The notes under the pieces are model-generated. The model had not been told where the DNA came from and did no database searches. It worked only from the letters and a program-made list of their open reading frames with translations. From Achromobacter veterisilvae (lineage in GTDB: Bacteria; Pseudomonadota; Gammaproteobacteria; Burkholderiales; Burkholderiaceae_B), in contig NZ_UFQC01000037.1 in NCBI RefSeq assembly GCF_900496975.1, positions 1 to 63,648 of the forward strand: a stretch of DNA of 63,648 bases, written 5' to 3'. The position numbers were made by a program, and so were the translations under genes. Below, piece by piece: positions 40,303 to 48,528 of the stretch (the first letter of the stretch is position 1; each line of letters opens with the position of its first letter).

Positions 40303-40311
40303 GCGGAGGGG

Positions 40312-41289
40312 TTACGTGTGCAAATCCGGATTCAGCGTGCCCCAGGCCGCGGTCCGCACCAGGCACTCCACTGCGCCGGTCTGCGAGTTGCGGCGGAACA
40401 GCAGGCCGTGCTGGCCCGCCAGCGAGGTCGCCTTCACCACCGCGCCCTCCGGCGTCAGCACGCGCGTTCCCGCGGTGATGTAGCAGCCGGCTTCCACCAC
40501 GCAATCGTCGCCCAGCGAAATCCCGATGCCGGAGTTGGCGCCGAGCAGGCAGCGCTTGCCGATGGACACCACCTGCTTGCCGCCGCCTGACATGGTGCCC
40601 ATGATGGAGGCGCCGCCGCCGATATCGCTGCCGTCTCCGACGATGACACCCGCGCTGATGCGGCCTTCGACCATCGAGGCGCCCAGCGTGCCCGCGTTGA
40701 AATTGCAGAAGCCTTCGTGCAATACCGTGGTGCCGGGCGACAGATGCGCACCCAGCCGCACGCGCGCCGTGTCGGCGATGCGCACGCCGCCGGGCATGAC
40801 GTAGTCGGTCATGCGGGGAATCTTGTCCACGCCGCGGATCTCCAGCACCTGCCCGGACGCGCGCAGGTGCCAGCGCAGGGCGTCCACCTGGTCCACCGCG
40901 CAGGGGCCGGCCGACGTCCACGCCACGTTGGACAGCACGTTGAACAGGCCGTCCAGGTTGGCGCCGTGCGGACGGATCAGCCGGTGGCTGAGCAGGTGCA
41001 GGCGCAGGTAGGCGTCATGCGCGTCGGCCGGCGGCTCGTCCAGCGACGCGATGGCGGTGCGCACGGCCACGATGTCCACCTTGCGGCGGGTGTCCCGGAT
41101 CAGGGCGGTCGGTACGTGTTCGCCGAGCGCGGCGCGGGCCTCTTCCGGCGTCAGGTGGCGCGTGCCGGTGGCGGGCGAATTGTCGGCGAGCGACGGGCGG
41201 GGATACCAGGTGTCCAGGATGGCGCCGTCGGCGGCCAGCGTGGCGATGCCGTAGGCGATGGCGCTGAGGGGCGTAGGGGTATCGGACAT
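40312..41289 (-). CDS. dapD: Tetrahydrodipicolinate N-succinyltransferase, long form
   Basis: A 325-residue left-handed beta-helix acyltransferase of the lysine/diaminopimelate pathway. It matches the long DapD type of P. aeruginosa and actinobacteria rather than the usual proteobacterial 270-residue enzyme: MTDYVMPGGVRIADTARVRLGAH, HEGFCNFNAGTLG, SGGGKQVVSIG, LLFRRNSQTGAVEC. It is the last gene of the minus-strand run, 80 bp downstream of the barrel gene. A second dapD may exist elsewhere in the genome. Confidence 0.9.
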   Translation of the reverse strand: MSDTPTPLSAIAYGIATLAADGAILDTWYPRPSLADNSPATGTRHLTPEEARAALGEHVPTALIRDTRRKVDIVAVRTAIASLDEPPADAHDAYLRLHLLSHRLIRPHGANLDGLFNVLSNVAWTSAGPCAVDQVDALRWHLRASGQVLEIRGVDKIPRMTDYVMPGGVRIADTARVRLGAHLSPGTTVLHEGFCNFNAGTLGASMVEGRISAGVIVGDGSDIGGGASIMGTMSGGGKQVVSIGKRCLLGANSGIGISLGDDCVVEAGCYITAGTRVLTPEGAVVKATSLAGQHGLLFRRNSQTGAVECLVRTAAWGTLNPDLHT

Positions 41290-41369
41290 GATGGCTGAGG
41301 CGAGAGCGCGGTCGGGGGGGTAATTCTAGGCGAAAAAACAGCCGCTCCCGGAGGCGGGCGCCGCCGCCG

Positions 41370-42317
41370 TCAGAGGCTGCCGTAGGCCCAGCGCAGGCTC
41401 AGCGACCCGGTGTGTTCGCGCATTCCCCCGCCGTACTGGCCCCCATAGGCCAGCCCGATGGCCGCCGAGCGCGACAGGGCCACTTCCGCGCCCAGCCCCA
41501 CGAGCGCGGCGCTGGGGGCGATCGGGGCGCCAGCGACCGTCAGCACGCCGCCGCCGTCGAGCGCCAGGGTCGTTTCGGGTTCCACGTCGCCGAATGCGCG
41601 GCGCCAGCCCAGGAGGGCGTGCACGCGGACCATGGTCGGGCCCAGCGGCACGCCGGCCTGCCCGCGCAGCCCCAGCGTCGTCGTGGTCTGCGCCAGCCGC
41701 CCGCTGCCGGCGGCGATCGCGGCCGATCCGCCCGATTCCGCGAAGCCGCGCGTGCGCACGTCGCGCAAGGCCAGGCCGGCGAACGGCTCCAGGCTTGCCC
41801 GCTCCGGCAGCGGCAGTTCGTAGCCGAGTTCGGCGAAGGCCAGCACCGTGTTGGCGCTGACGTCCGCCGTCAGGGTCTGGGAAATGCCCGGCAGGTCGAA
41901 GTGGCGCGTCGTGTCCATGTCGTGCCAGGCGTAGGAGGCGGCGGCCAGCAGGTTCACCTTGCCCGCGCCGGCCGCGAAAGACCGTTTCCCGTAGAGGGTG
42001 GCGCTGTAGCTGTCGACGGTCGCCTTGGCGTCGAGCGCATCGACCCGGACCCGGGCGCGGGTGGCGCCCAGCGCGCCGCCCAGCCGCCAGCCGGCGCCGG
42101 CATCGAATTCGCCGCCGGCGTAGACGCCCGTGGTGCGCTGCTTGATGCGCGCCGCGGCGCCGCTGCCTTCGAGCAGTTGCCAGTTGTCGATCGCGACGAT
42201 CCAGCCTTGCGGCGTTTCACGGGCGCAGGCCGCGCCGGCGCCCGCGCCCATCAGTGCGAACGCGGCGAATGCCGGCGCCAGCAGCCGCCGGCGGGCGCGC
42301 TCAGGGCGCCGCGGCAT
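41370..42317 (-). CDS. Autotransporter beta-barrel protein without passenger
   Basis: A 315-residue outer-membrane protein from ATG 42317; a GTG at 42344 in the same frame is possible. A Sec signal (about 30 residues, basic RRPERARRR then hydrophobic) is followed almost at once by an autotransporter-type beta domain: GGEFDAGAGWRLGGALG, TVDSYSATLYGKR, LGWRRAFGDVEPE, ending SLSLRWAYGSL. Classical autotransporters have a long passenger between these two parts; here only about 10 residues remain. It lies 43 bp after the M20 peptidase gene. Confidence 0.8.
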   Translation of the reverse strand: MPRRPERARRRLLAPAFAAFALMGAGAGAACARETPQGWIVAIDNWQLLEGSGAAARIKQRTTGVYAGGEFDAGAGWRLGGALGATRARVRVDALDAKATVDSYSATLYGKRSFAAGAGKVNLLAAASYAWHDMDTTRHFDLPGISQTLTADVSANTVLAFAELGYELPLPERASLEPFAGLALRDVRTRGFAESGGSAAIAAGSGRLAQTTTTLGLRGQAGVPLGPTMVRVHALLGWRRAFGDVEPETTLALDGGGVLTVAGAPIAPSAALVGLGAEVALSRSAAIGLAYGGQYGGGMREHTGSLSLRWAYGSL

Positions 42318-42359
42318 GCCGCGGCTCTGTCCGGAAGTCCGCACTCGGGGCGCGGTCTG

Positions 42360-43490
42360 TTAGGACAGTTCCTTCAGCAGCAGTTCCCAGAACTTCAGGC
42401 GCTGTTCCAGGGTCGAGACCAGCACGTACTCGTTCAGGGTGTGCGCGCCGTCGCCGTCGGCGCCCAGGCCGTCCAGCGTGGGAATCCCCATGGCGGACGT
42501 GAAGTTGGCGTCGCTTCCGCCGCCGGTCATCGGCGCGTCTTCGAGCGGGAAGCCCGCGCGTTCGGCGTAGCCCTGCGCCAGCGCCAGCAGTTGCGTGGCG
42601 GCCTCGGTCTTCACCATCGGCGGGCGGTTCAGTTCCACGTTGATGTCCAGTTCGACGTCCGGACCCACCGCGCACAGTTCGCGCATGCGGCGCAGCACGT
42701 CCTCGGCGGCGCCCATGTCGGGAACGCGGAAGTCCACCACGCAGCGGCACAGCGCCGGCACGGTGTTGGTCACGGTGCCGCCGGCGATCGTGCCGACGCT
42801 GACGGTGATGCCGCGCTCATAGTCGGTCATGGCTTCCAGCGCCAGCACCTGGTGCGCCATTTCGCGGATGGCGCTGCGGCCTTTCTCGTGCTGCATGCCG
42901 GCGTGCGCCGGGCGGCCCTTGACGTTCAGGTTCAGCATGCCCGTGCCCTTGCGGGCCGTGACGCACTTGCCGCCGTTGGGACGCGCCGGTTCGCACACCA
43001 GCGCGTACTTGGCGTTGGCGGCGAAGCGTTCGATGTGCGTGCGCGACGCGTGGCTGCCGGTTTCCTCGTCGGGCACCACCAGCAGGTCCACCGGCAGCTT
43101 GGTCGCGCCGGGACGGGCCAGGCCGGACAGGGCCGAGAGCGCCAGGTAGATGCCCGCCTTCATGTCGTAGCCGCCCGGGCCGTAGAGGCGGTCGCCCTCG
43201 ATGCGCACCGGATTCTCCAGCAGCGTGCCGACCGGGTGGACGGTGTCCATGTGGGCCAGGATCAGGATGCCGGGGCGGGTGTCGCCGGGCGCGCGGTTGG
43301 TGGCGTACAGCAGCGGGCCCGTGGCGGGGCCCAGCGACGACAGCTCCACCGTCAGGCCGGCGGCCGCGGCGAAGTCGGCGATGATGCGGGCCATCGCGGC
43401 GATCCCTTCGGGAAAGTTCGAGGGCGATTCGCATTGCAGCCAGCTTTGGATGCCGGCGACGATCTGTTCGGTGCTGGGAGTGGTGGACAT
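42360..43490 (-). CDS. M20-family zinc carboxypeptidase (CPG2-like)
   Basis: A 376-residue M20 metallopeptidase of the glutamate carboxypeptidase or ArgE/DapE type. Zinc ligands and catalytic residues appear in LAHMDTVHP, GPGGYDMKAG, VPDEETGS and VCEPARPNGG. It has no signal peptide, so it acts in the cytoplasm on imported substrates. It lies downstream of the peptide ABC importer and alpha/beta hydrolase genes, suggesting that the importer brings in an acyl-amino acid or peptide that it cleaves. Confidence 0.9.
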   Translation of the reverse strand: MSTTPSTEQIVAGIQSWLQCESPSNFPEGIAAMARIIADFAAAAGLTVELSSLGPATGPLLYATNRAPGDTRPGILILAHMDTVHPVGTLLENPVRIEGDRLYGPGGYDMKAGIYLALSALSGLARPGATKLPVDLLVVPDEETGSHASRTHIERFAANAKYALVCEPARPNGGKCVTARKGTGMLNLNVKGRPAHAGMQHEKGRSAIREMAHQVLALEAMTDYERGITVSVGTIAGGTVTNTVPALCRCVVDFRVPDMGAAEDVLRRMRELCAVGPDVELDINVELNRPPMVKTEAATQLLALAQGYAERAGFPLEDAPMTGGGSDANFTSAMGIPTLDGLGADGDGAHTLNEYVLVSTLEQRLKFWELLLKELS

Positions 43491-43529
43491 GGCGGTATCG
43501 GAGTTCGGCGGATTGAGAAAAGGGAACGG

Positions 43530-44435
43530 TCAGGCGACCTGCTGGCCGGCCAGGCGGGCCAGTTCGGCATCGTCGGGCATCCGCCCGTCGAACCAGAGGC
43601 TGGCGCAGACGGCGGACATGGCCCGCCCGTCGTGGCCGATGCCGGGCACGACCTGCAGCGTCCAGCCGAACGGCACGCCGCGGCGCTCCGCTTCCTTGCG
43701 GCCGGACTCGAAGTAGTTCTTGGCGCGTGCGAAGCGGTGCGGACCCTGGCGCATGGCGGCGGGCTCGGACGGCAGGTTGGGGTCGTCGGTGGCGATGTCC
43801 TGGTCGCCCGCCAGGATGGTCATCGGGTAGGCCAGCAGCTTCACCAGGTGGTCTTCCGTCAAGCCGACTCCGTCCATGCCTTCGGGGAAGGGGTAGTCGA
43901 ACGTGGGCAGCGTGTACCAGCCCGGGTTGCCGGCCGCGACCGCCTTGAACGGCGCGTGCGGCTGGCTGCTCATCAGGCGGTGCACGAACTGGCCGCCGGC
44001 CGAATGGCCGAACAGGTAGACGTTCTGGCCGTCGGTGATTTCGCCGGCGATCATGTCCTTGATCACATTGCCGACCAGCGCGTAGGTCCAGCCGTCGATG
44101 TGGCGCGGATTGCCGCCGGCGGAGAACACGCGGCCGTTGTTGTAGCTTTCGACGCCGGGCCATATCTCGTTGGAGAAGGTCGGCGCCACGATCAGCAGTT
44201 TGTGCTTGTCGGCGGCCTCGACCCAGAAGTCGCGGTATTCGTCGCCGTTGCGCAGCACGCCGTGCTGCACGATGACGACCGGGCGGTCCGGCGTGTAGCC
44301 GTAGGGGCGGTACGTCTGCAGCTTGAAGGGGCGGTCGGCGTTGCGGTCTTCATCCACGTACAGGATGGCGTTGCGGCCCGCATGGCCCATTTCGATGGCG
44401 ATGCGGTCCACGTTGGACATATCGGAGGGTTTCAT
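43530..44435 (-). CDS. Alpha/beta hydrolase (esterase/peptidase-like)
   Basis: A 301-residue alpha/beta hydrolase. The oxyanion motif is VVIVQHGVLRNG, the nucleophile Ser is in FGHSAGGQF, the acid is probably in LAGDQDIATD, and the base His in VPGIGHDG. No signal peptide is seen. Its ATG overlaps the DppF-like stop by one base, so it is a true member of the transporter operon. The substrate is unknown; an ester, amide or peptide delivered by the importer is likely. Confidence 0.85.
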   Translation of the reverse strand: MKPSDMSNVDRIAIEMGHAGRNAILYVDEDRNADRPFKLQTYRPYGYTPDRPVVIVQHGVLRNGDEYRDFWVEAADKHKLLIVAPTFSNEIWPGVESYNNGRVFSAGGNPRHIDGWTYALVGNVIKDMIAGEITDGQNVYLFGHSAGGQFVHRLMSSQPHAPFKAVAAGNPGWYTLPTFDYPFPEGMDGVGLTEDHLVKLLAYPMTILAGDQDIATDDPNLPSEPAAMRQGPHRFARAKNYFESGRKEAERRGVPFGWTLQVVPGIGHDGRAMSAVCASLWFDGRMPDDAELARLAGQQVA

Positions 44436-45445
44436 CAGGCGTTTGGCTCGTTCAGGTGACAGGCCGACCAGTGGCCCGCCGAGATTTCTTTCAGCTCCGG
44501 CGCCTGTTCGCGGCAGCGGGGCATGGCGTGGGGACAGCGAGGATTGAAGGTGCAGCCCGGCGGCGGATTCAGCGGCGAGGGGATCTCCCCCTTGATCGGC
44601 GTGAACTTGCGGCCGCGGCGGCCCACGTCCGGCACTTCGGCCATCAAGGCCTGGGTGTAGGGGTGGTTGGCGCGCGCGAAGATCTCGGCCGAGGTGGAGA
44701 TCTCCACGATCTTGCCCAGGTACATGATCGCCACGCGGTCCGAGATGTGCTTGACCACGCCCAGGTCATGGCTGATGAACAGGTACGTGAAGCCGTGCTG
44801 TTCGCGCAGGTCCATGAACAGGTTGATCACCTGCGCCTGGATCGACACGTCCAAGGCGGCCACGGGCTCGTCGCAAACCAGGAACTTCGGGGACACCATC
44901 AGGGCGCGGGCGATGCCGATGCGCTGGCGCTGGCCGCCGGAAATCTGGTGTGGAAAGCGGTCGCGGTACTCGGTGTCCAGCCCCACTTCCTTCAGCGCGC
45001 GGTCGATGCGCGCGGGAATCTCGGCGGAGGGCGCCAGCTTGTGGACCTTCAGCGCTTCGCCCAGGATCTGGCGCAGGCGCTGGCGCGGATTCAGCGAGGC
45101 CTGCGGATCCTGGAAGATCATCTGCACGCCCAGCGTGTACGCCAGCTTCTCGGCGCCGCGCAGCCGGCGGGCGTCCTGGCCCAGGTAGCGCAGTTCGCCC
45201 TCGGTCTGGCGGTGCAGGCCCGCCACGACGCGGCCCAGCGTGGACTTGCCGCAGCCGGATTCGCCGACCAGGCCCAGCACTTCGCCGCGCTGGATGGACA
45301 GGTCGACGCCGTTGACGGCATACACGGTGCGGCGGTCGATGGGGCGGCCCGCCATGGCCAGGATGCGCTGGGCCAGGTCGGGACGCTGCTCGAAGCGCTT
45401 GTGGACGTTCTTGAGCTCGATGACGGGAGTATCGGCTGGTCTCAT
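44435..45445 (-). CDS. Dipeptide/oligopeptide ABC importer ATPase F (DppF/GsiA-type)
   Basis: A 336-residue ABC ATPase. Walker A is [11 protein letters not shown], the signature is [15 protein letters not shown], Walker [13 protein letters not shown]. The C-terminal oligopeptide domain has [17 protein letters not shown], the cysteine segment of Opp/Dpp ATPases that can bind an Fe-S cluster. It overlaps the DppD-like gene by four bases. The two ATPases are distinct, as in Dpp. Confidence 0.94.
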   Translation of the reverse strand: MRPADTPVIELKNVHKRFEQRPDLAQRILAMAGRPIDRRTVYAVNGVDLSIQRGEVLGLVGESGCGKSTLGRVVAGLHRQTEGELRYLGQDARRLRGAEKLAYTLGVQMIFQDPQASLNPRQRLRQILGEALKVHKLAPSAEIPARIDRALKEVGLDTEYRDRFPHQISGGQRQRIGIARALMVSPKFLVCDEPVAALDVSIQAQVINLFMDLREQHGFTYLFISHDLGVVKHISDRVAIMYLGKIVEISTSAEIFARANHPYTQALMAEVPDVGRRGRKFTPIKGEIPSPLNPPPGCTFNPRCPHAMPRCREQAPELKEISAGHWSACHLNEPNA

Positions 45446-46425
45446 GCTGACTGTGCCTCGCGGGCGATCGGTACGTAGCAGCGGTAGCTGCGCGGGCCTT
45501 CGGTGGTGACGGAGGGGGCTTGTTCGGTGCAGCGCGTGACCGCGTTGGGGCAGCGCGGACGGAACGCACAGCCCGCGGGGCGGCCGGCCAGGCTGGGCGC
45601 CATGCCGTTGATCTGGTGCAGGCGCGCGCCGGGCTGCGTGGTGCCGGGCATCGAATCCAGCAGGCCCCTGGTATAGGGGTGGCGCGGCGCGTCCAGCACC
45701 TGTTCGACCGGGCCGCTTTCGACGATGCGCCCGGCATACATCACGGCCACGCGGTCGGCCAGTTCGGCCACCACGCCCAGGTCGTGGGTAATCCAGATCA
45801 GCGCCGTGTTGTGCTCGCGGCAGATTTCCTGCATGCGGTAGAGGATCTGGCCCTGGATGGTGACGTCCAGCGCCGTGGTCGGCTCGTCGCAGATGATCAG
45901 GTCGGGCTTGTTCAGCATCGCGATCGCGATCGCCACGCGCTGGCGCATGCCGCCCGAGAACTCGTGCGGATAGCTCTTCAGGCGCTTTTCGGGCGACGGA
46001 ATCCCCACCATGGCCAGCGCGTCGCGGCAGCGCGCCTCGGCCTCGGAGCGCGAGACGTTTTCATGGGTGAGGATGGCTTCCATCATCTGCTCGCCGATGC
46101 GCAGCACCGGGTTCAGCGTCATCAGGGGATCCTGGAAGATCATGGCGATGCGGTTGCCGCGCAACTGGCGCATCTGCTCTTCGCTCAGTTTGCGCAGGTC
46201 CGTGCCCTTGAACTTCACTTCGCCGTCCACGACCTCCCCGGGCGGGTCGATCAGGCCCAGCAGCGAGAACCCGGTGACGGACTTGCCGGAGCCGGATTCG
46301 CCCACCAGGCCGACGATCTCGCCGCGGCGCACGGTAAGGTCGACGCCGTCGACCGCCAGCCAGGCGCCGGCCTCGGTATGGAATGCGGTGCGCAGGCCGC
46401 GCACATCAAGTAGTGTTTCGCTCAT
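45442..46425 (-). CDS. Dipeptide/oligopeptide ABC importer ATPase D (DppD-type)
   Basis: A 327-residue ABC ATPase. Walker A is [11 protein letters not shown], the signature is [15 protein letters not shown], Walker B is [12 protein letters not shown]. The C-terminal segment [15 protein letters not shown] is the Opp/Dpp cysteine motif. It is 153 bp downstream of the DppC-like gene; that gap carries a G-rich repeat. Confidence 0.94.
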   Translation of the reverse strand: MSETLLDVRGLRTAFHTEAGAWLAVDGVDLTVRRGEIVGLVGESGSGKSVTGFSLLGLIDPPGEVVDGEVKFKGTDLRKLSEEQMRQLRGNRIAMIFQDPLMTLNPVLRIGEQMMEAILTHENVSRSEAEARCRDALAMVGIPSPEKRLKSYPHEFSGGMRQRVAIAIAMLNKPDLIICDEPTTALDVTIQGQILYRMQEICREHNTALIWITHDLGVVAELADRVAVMYAGRIVESGPVEQVLDAPRHPYTRGLLDSMPGTTQPGARLHQINGMAPSLAGRPAGCAFRPRCPNAVTRCTEQAPSVTTEGPRSYRCYVPIAREAQSA

Positions 46426-46515
46426 TTCATTCGTCCATTACGCCGCCAGCAGCGCCTGCAACGGGCGCCGCCCGATCGGGATGCCGCGGAGCCGGCTTTG
46501 CCGGTCCGCAGGCAT

Positions 46516-46575
46516 GCCCCCTTGAGGGGGGCCCGCCTAAGGGGGAAGCGCGCAGCGCTTCGGGGGTGGGCTTTC
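46516..46575. repeat. G-rich palindromic intergenic repeat inside the peptide operon
   Basis: GCCCCC-TTGA-GGGGG(G)C (46516-46532) and AAGCGC-GCA-GCGCTT (46546-46560), then CGGGGGTGGG, form two stable stems in the gap between the permease and ATPase genes. Bases 22030-22100 look like a partial, degenerate copy. It resembles extragenic palindromic elements rather than a terminator. Confidence 0.6.
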
Positions 46576-46578
46576 CCT

Positions 46579-47499
46579 TCATGCTCGACGAGGATCCAGG
46601 CTTTCGCGCAGGCGGTCGCCCACGATATTGATGGAAAGGATCAGCACCAGCAGGGCGATGCCCGGGAACAGGCTGATCCAGTAGTCGCCCGACAGCAGGT
46701 ACTGAAAGCCGTTGGAGATCAACAGGCCCAGCGAGGGTTCGGTGATGGGCACGCCCACGCCCAGGAACGACAGCGTCGCTTCGAGGGCGATGGCGGTCGC
46801 GATCTGGATGGTGGCGAACACCATGACGGGGCCCAGGCAGTTGGGCAGCAGGTGGAACAGCATGATGCGCCAGGCCGGAAAGCCCAGGTTGGCGGCGGCT
46901 TCCACGTATTCCTTGCGGCGTTCCTGCAGGGCCCGGCTGCGCATGATGCGCGCGTAGTGGCCCCACTGCACCAGCACCAGCGCGAGGATCACCTTGTCGA
47001 CCCCGCGCCCCAGCACCACCAGCAGCACCAGCGCCACCAGGATGGTCGGGAAGCCCAGGATGAAGTCGACGATGCGCATCAGCACGGTGTCGACCACGCC
47101 GCCGATATAGGCGGCCACCAGGCCGATCGCGCCGCCCACGGCGGTGGCCAGCACCACGGCGGACAGGCCCACCATCAGGCTGATGCGCAGGCCGTACAGG
47201 ATGGCGCTGAGCATGTCGCGGCCCTGGTCGTCGGTGCCGAGCCAGGCGATGCTGCCGTCCATCAGCGCCTGGCGCGGCGCCAGGCGGCCGTCCATGAGCG
47301 ACAGGTTGGCCAGGTCGTACGGATTCTGCGGCGCGAAGTAGGGCGCGAAGATCACCAGGACGATCAGGATGGCCAGGGCGATGGCGGAGCCGCGCACCGT
47401 GGGGCGCGCGTGCAGTTTCTTCAGGATGGCGGCGCGCTGGGGCGTCTCGGCCAGAGGCTGGACGGTGCGGGTGCGGCCGGAATTGGGAGATTGAGCCAT
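46579..47499 (-). CDS. Dipeptide/oligopeptide ABC importer permease C (DppC-type)
   Basis: A 306-residue permease with six predicted membrane helices. The N-terminal cytoplasmic stretch precedes LGTDDQGRDMLSAILYGLRISL, the DppC/OppC hallmark. The coupling segment MRSRALQERRKEYVEAAANLG contacts the ATPase. It ends in ERLRESLDPR-like VGDRLRESLDPRRA, the usual end of this family. Six bases separate it from the DppB-like gene. Confidence 0.95.
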   Translation of the reverse strand: MAQSPNSGRTRTVQPLAETPQRAAILKKLHARPTVRGSAIALAILIVLVIFAPYFAPQNPYDLANLSLMDGRLAPRQALMDGSIAWLGTDDQGRDMLSAILYGLRISLMVGLSAVVLATAVGGAIGLVAAYIGGVVDTVLMRIVDFILGFPTILVALVLLVVLGRGVDKVILALVLVQWGHYARIMRSRALQERRKEYVEAAANLGFPAWRIMLFHLLPNCLGPVMVFATIQIATAIALEATLSFLGVGVPITEPSLGLLISNGFQYLLSGDYWISLFPGIALLVLILSINIVGDRLRESLDPRRA

Positions 47500-47505
47500 G
47501 GCGGA

Positions 47506-48483
47506 TTATTGAGCGGGGGTCACGAGCTGCACGCGCGGGTCGAGCGCGGCGTACAGAATGTCCACAACCAGGTTGATGATCACGAAGATCAGGGTCACCA
47601 GCATCACGTAGGCCACCACGACCGGGCGGTCGAGCTGGTAGACGCTGTCGATCAGCAGCTTGCCCATGCCGGGCCAGGCGAACACGGTTTCGGTGATGGT
47701 GGAGTAGGCGATGAGGGTGCCGAACTCCATGCCGATCACGGTGACCACCGGGATGAGGATGTTGCGCAGGATGTGGCGGCGCACGATGCGCCCGGGCTTC
47801 ACGCCCTTGGCGCGCGCGAACTTCACGTAGTCCTGGCTGCGGGCCTCGACCACGCCGGAGGCCGTCAGGCGCAGCACCAGGGCGATGTTGGCCAGGGCCA
47901 GGTTGATGGCCGGCATGATCAGGTGCGACCAGCCGTCGGCGGTCAGGATCGACAGCCGCACGCCCAGCACCGTGACCGTGTCGCCGCGGCCGGTGGCGGG
48001 CAGCCAGCCCAGCCAGACCGCGAACAGCAGGATCAGCATCATGCCCTGCCAGAAGTTCGGCAGGGAAAAGCCCAGCACCGACGACGCCATGATGCCGCGT
48101 CCCAGGGGCTGGTCGCGGTACAGGCCGGCGACCAGCCCCAGCGGAATGCCGAAGACACAGGTCAGCAGGATGGCCACGATGACCAGTTCGAACGTGGCGG
48201 GGATGCGCTGCACGATCAGTTCGATGGCGGGAATGCCGTGCACGAAGGACGTGCCCAGGTCGCCATGCAGCGCGCGCCACAGGAAGCCCGTGTATTGCTG
48301 CCACACCGGCAGGTCCAGGCCCAGGCGGGCGATCATCGCCTCGCGCGCGGCCTGGCTGGCTTCGGGACTGACCAGCAGTTCTATCGGGTCGCCCACGGCA
48401 TAGACCGCGAAGAAGACCACGACCGAAACGGCCAGCAGCACGAACAGACTCTGGATCAGTCTGCGTAGGATGAACAAGGCCAC
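47506..48483 (-). CDS. Dipeptide/oligopeptide ABC importer permease B (DppB-type)
   Basis: A 325-residue permease with six membrane helices. It begins with MALFILRRLIQSLFVLLAV and contains GDLGTSF and the EAA-type loop EARSQDYVKFARAKGV, then PVVTVIGMEFG and ETVFAWPGMGKLL, all typical of DppB/GsiC. The start is GTG at 48483. It lies 45 bp after the receptor gene. Confidence 0.95.
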   Translation of the reverse strand: MALFILRRLIQSLFVLLAVSVVVFFAVYAVGDPIELLVSPEASQAAREAMIARLGLDLPVWQQYTGFLWRALHGDLGTSFVHGIPAIELIVQRIPATFELVIVAILLTCVFGIPLGLVAGLYRDQPLGRGIMASSVLGFSLPNFWQGMMLILLFAVWLGWLPATGRGDTVTVLGVRLSILTADGWSHLIMPAINLALANIALVLRLTASGVVEARSQDYVKFARAKGVKPGRIVRRHILRNILIPVVTVIGMEFGTLIAYSTITETVFAWPGMGKLLIDSVYQLDRPVVVAYVMLVTLIFVIINLVVDILYAALDPRVQLVTPAQ

Positions 48484-48528
48484 GAGATTATTTCCTTGGT
48501 GGGCTCAGGGGTTGCGGGCGCCGCGTGC

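Noticed and set aside
41412..44459. A 1015-codon plus-strand open frame.
   Set aside because: It is antisense to the barrel, M20 peptidase and alpha/beta hydrolase genes, all of which show clear family motifs. Its protein is low-complexity Gly/Arg/His/Val typical of high-GC shadow frames.
46498..48468. A 656-codon plus-strand open frame opposite the importer permeases.
   Set aside because: Its product is Gln/His/Asp-rich with no domain, while the minus strand encodes DppB- and DppC-type permeases with hallmark motifs.
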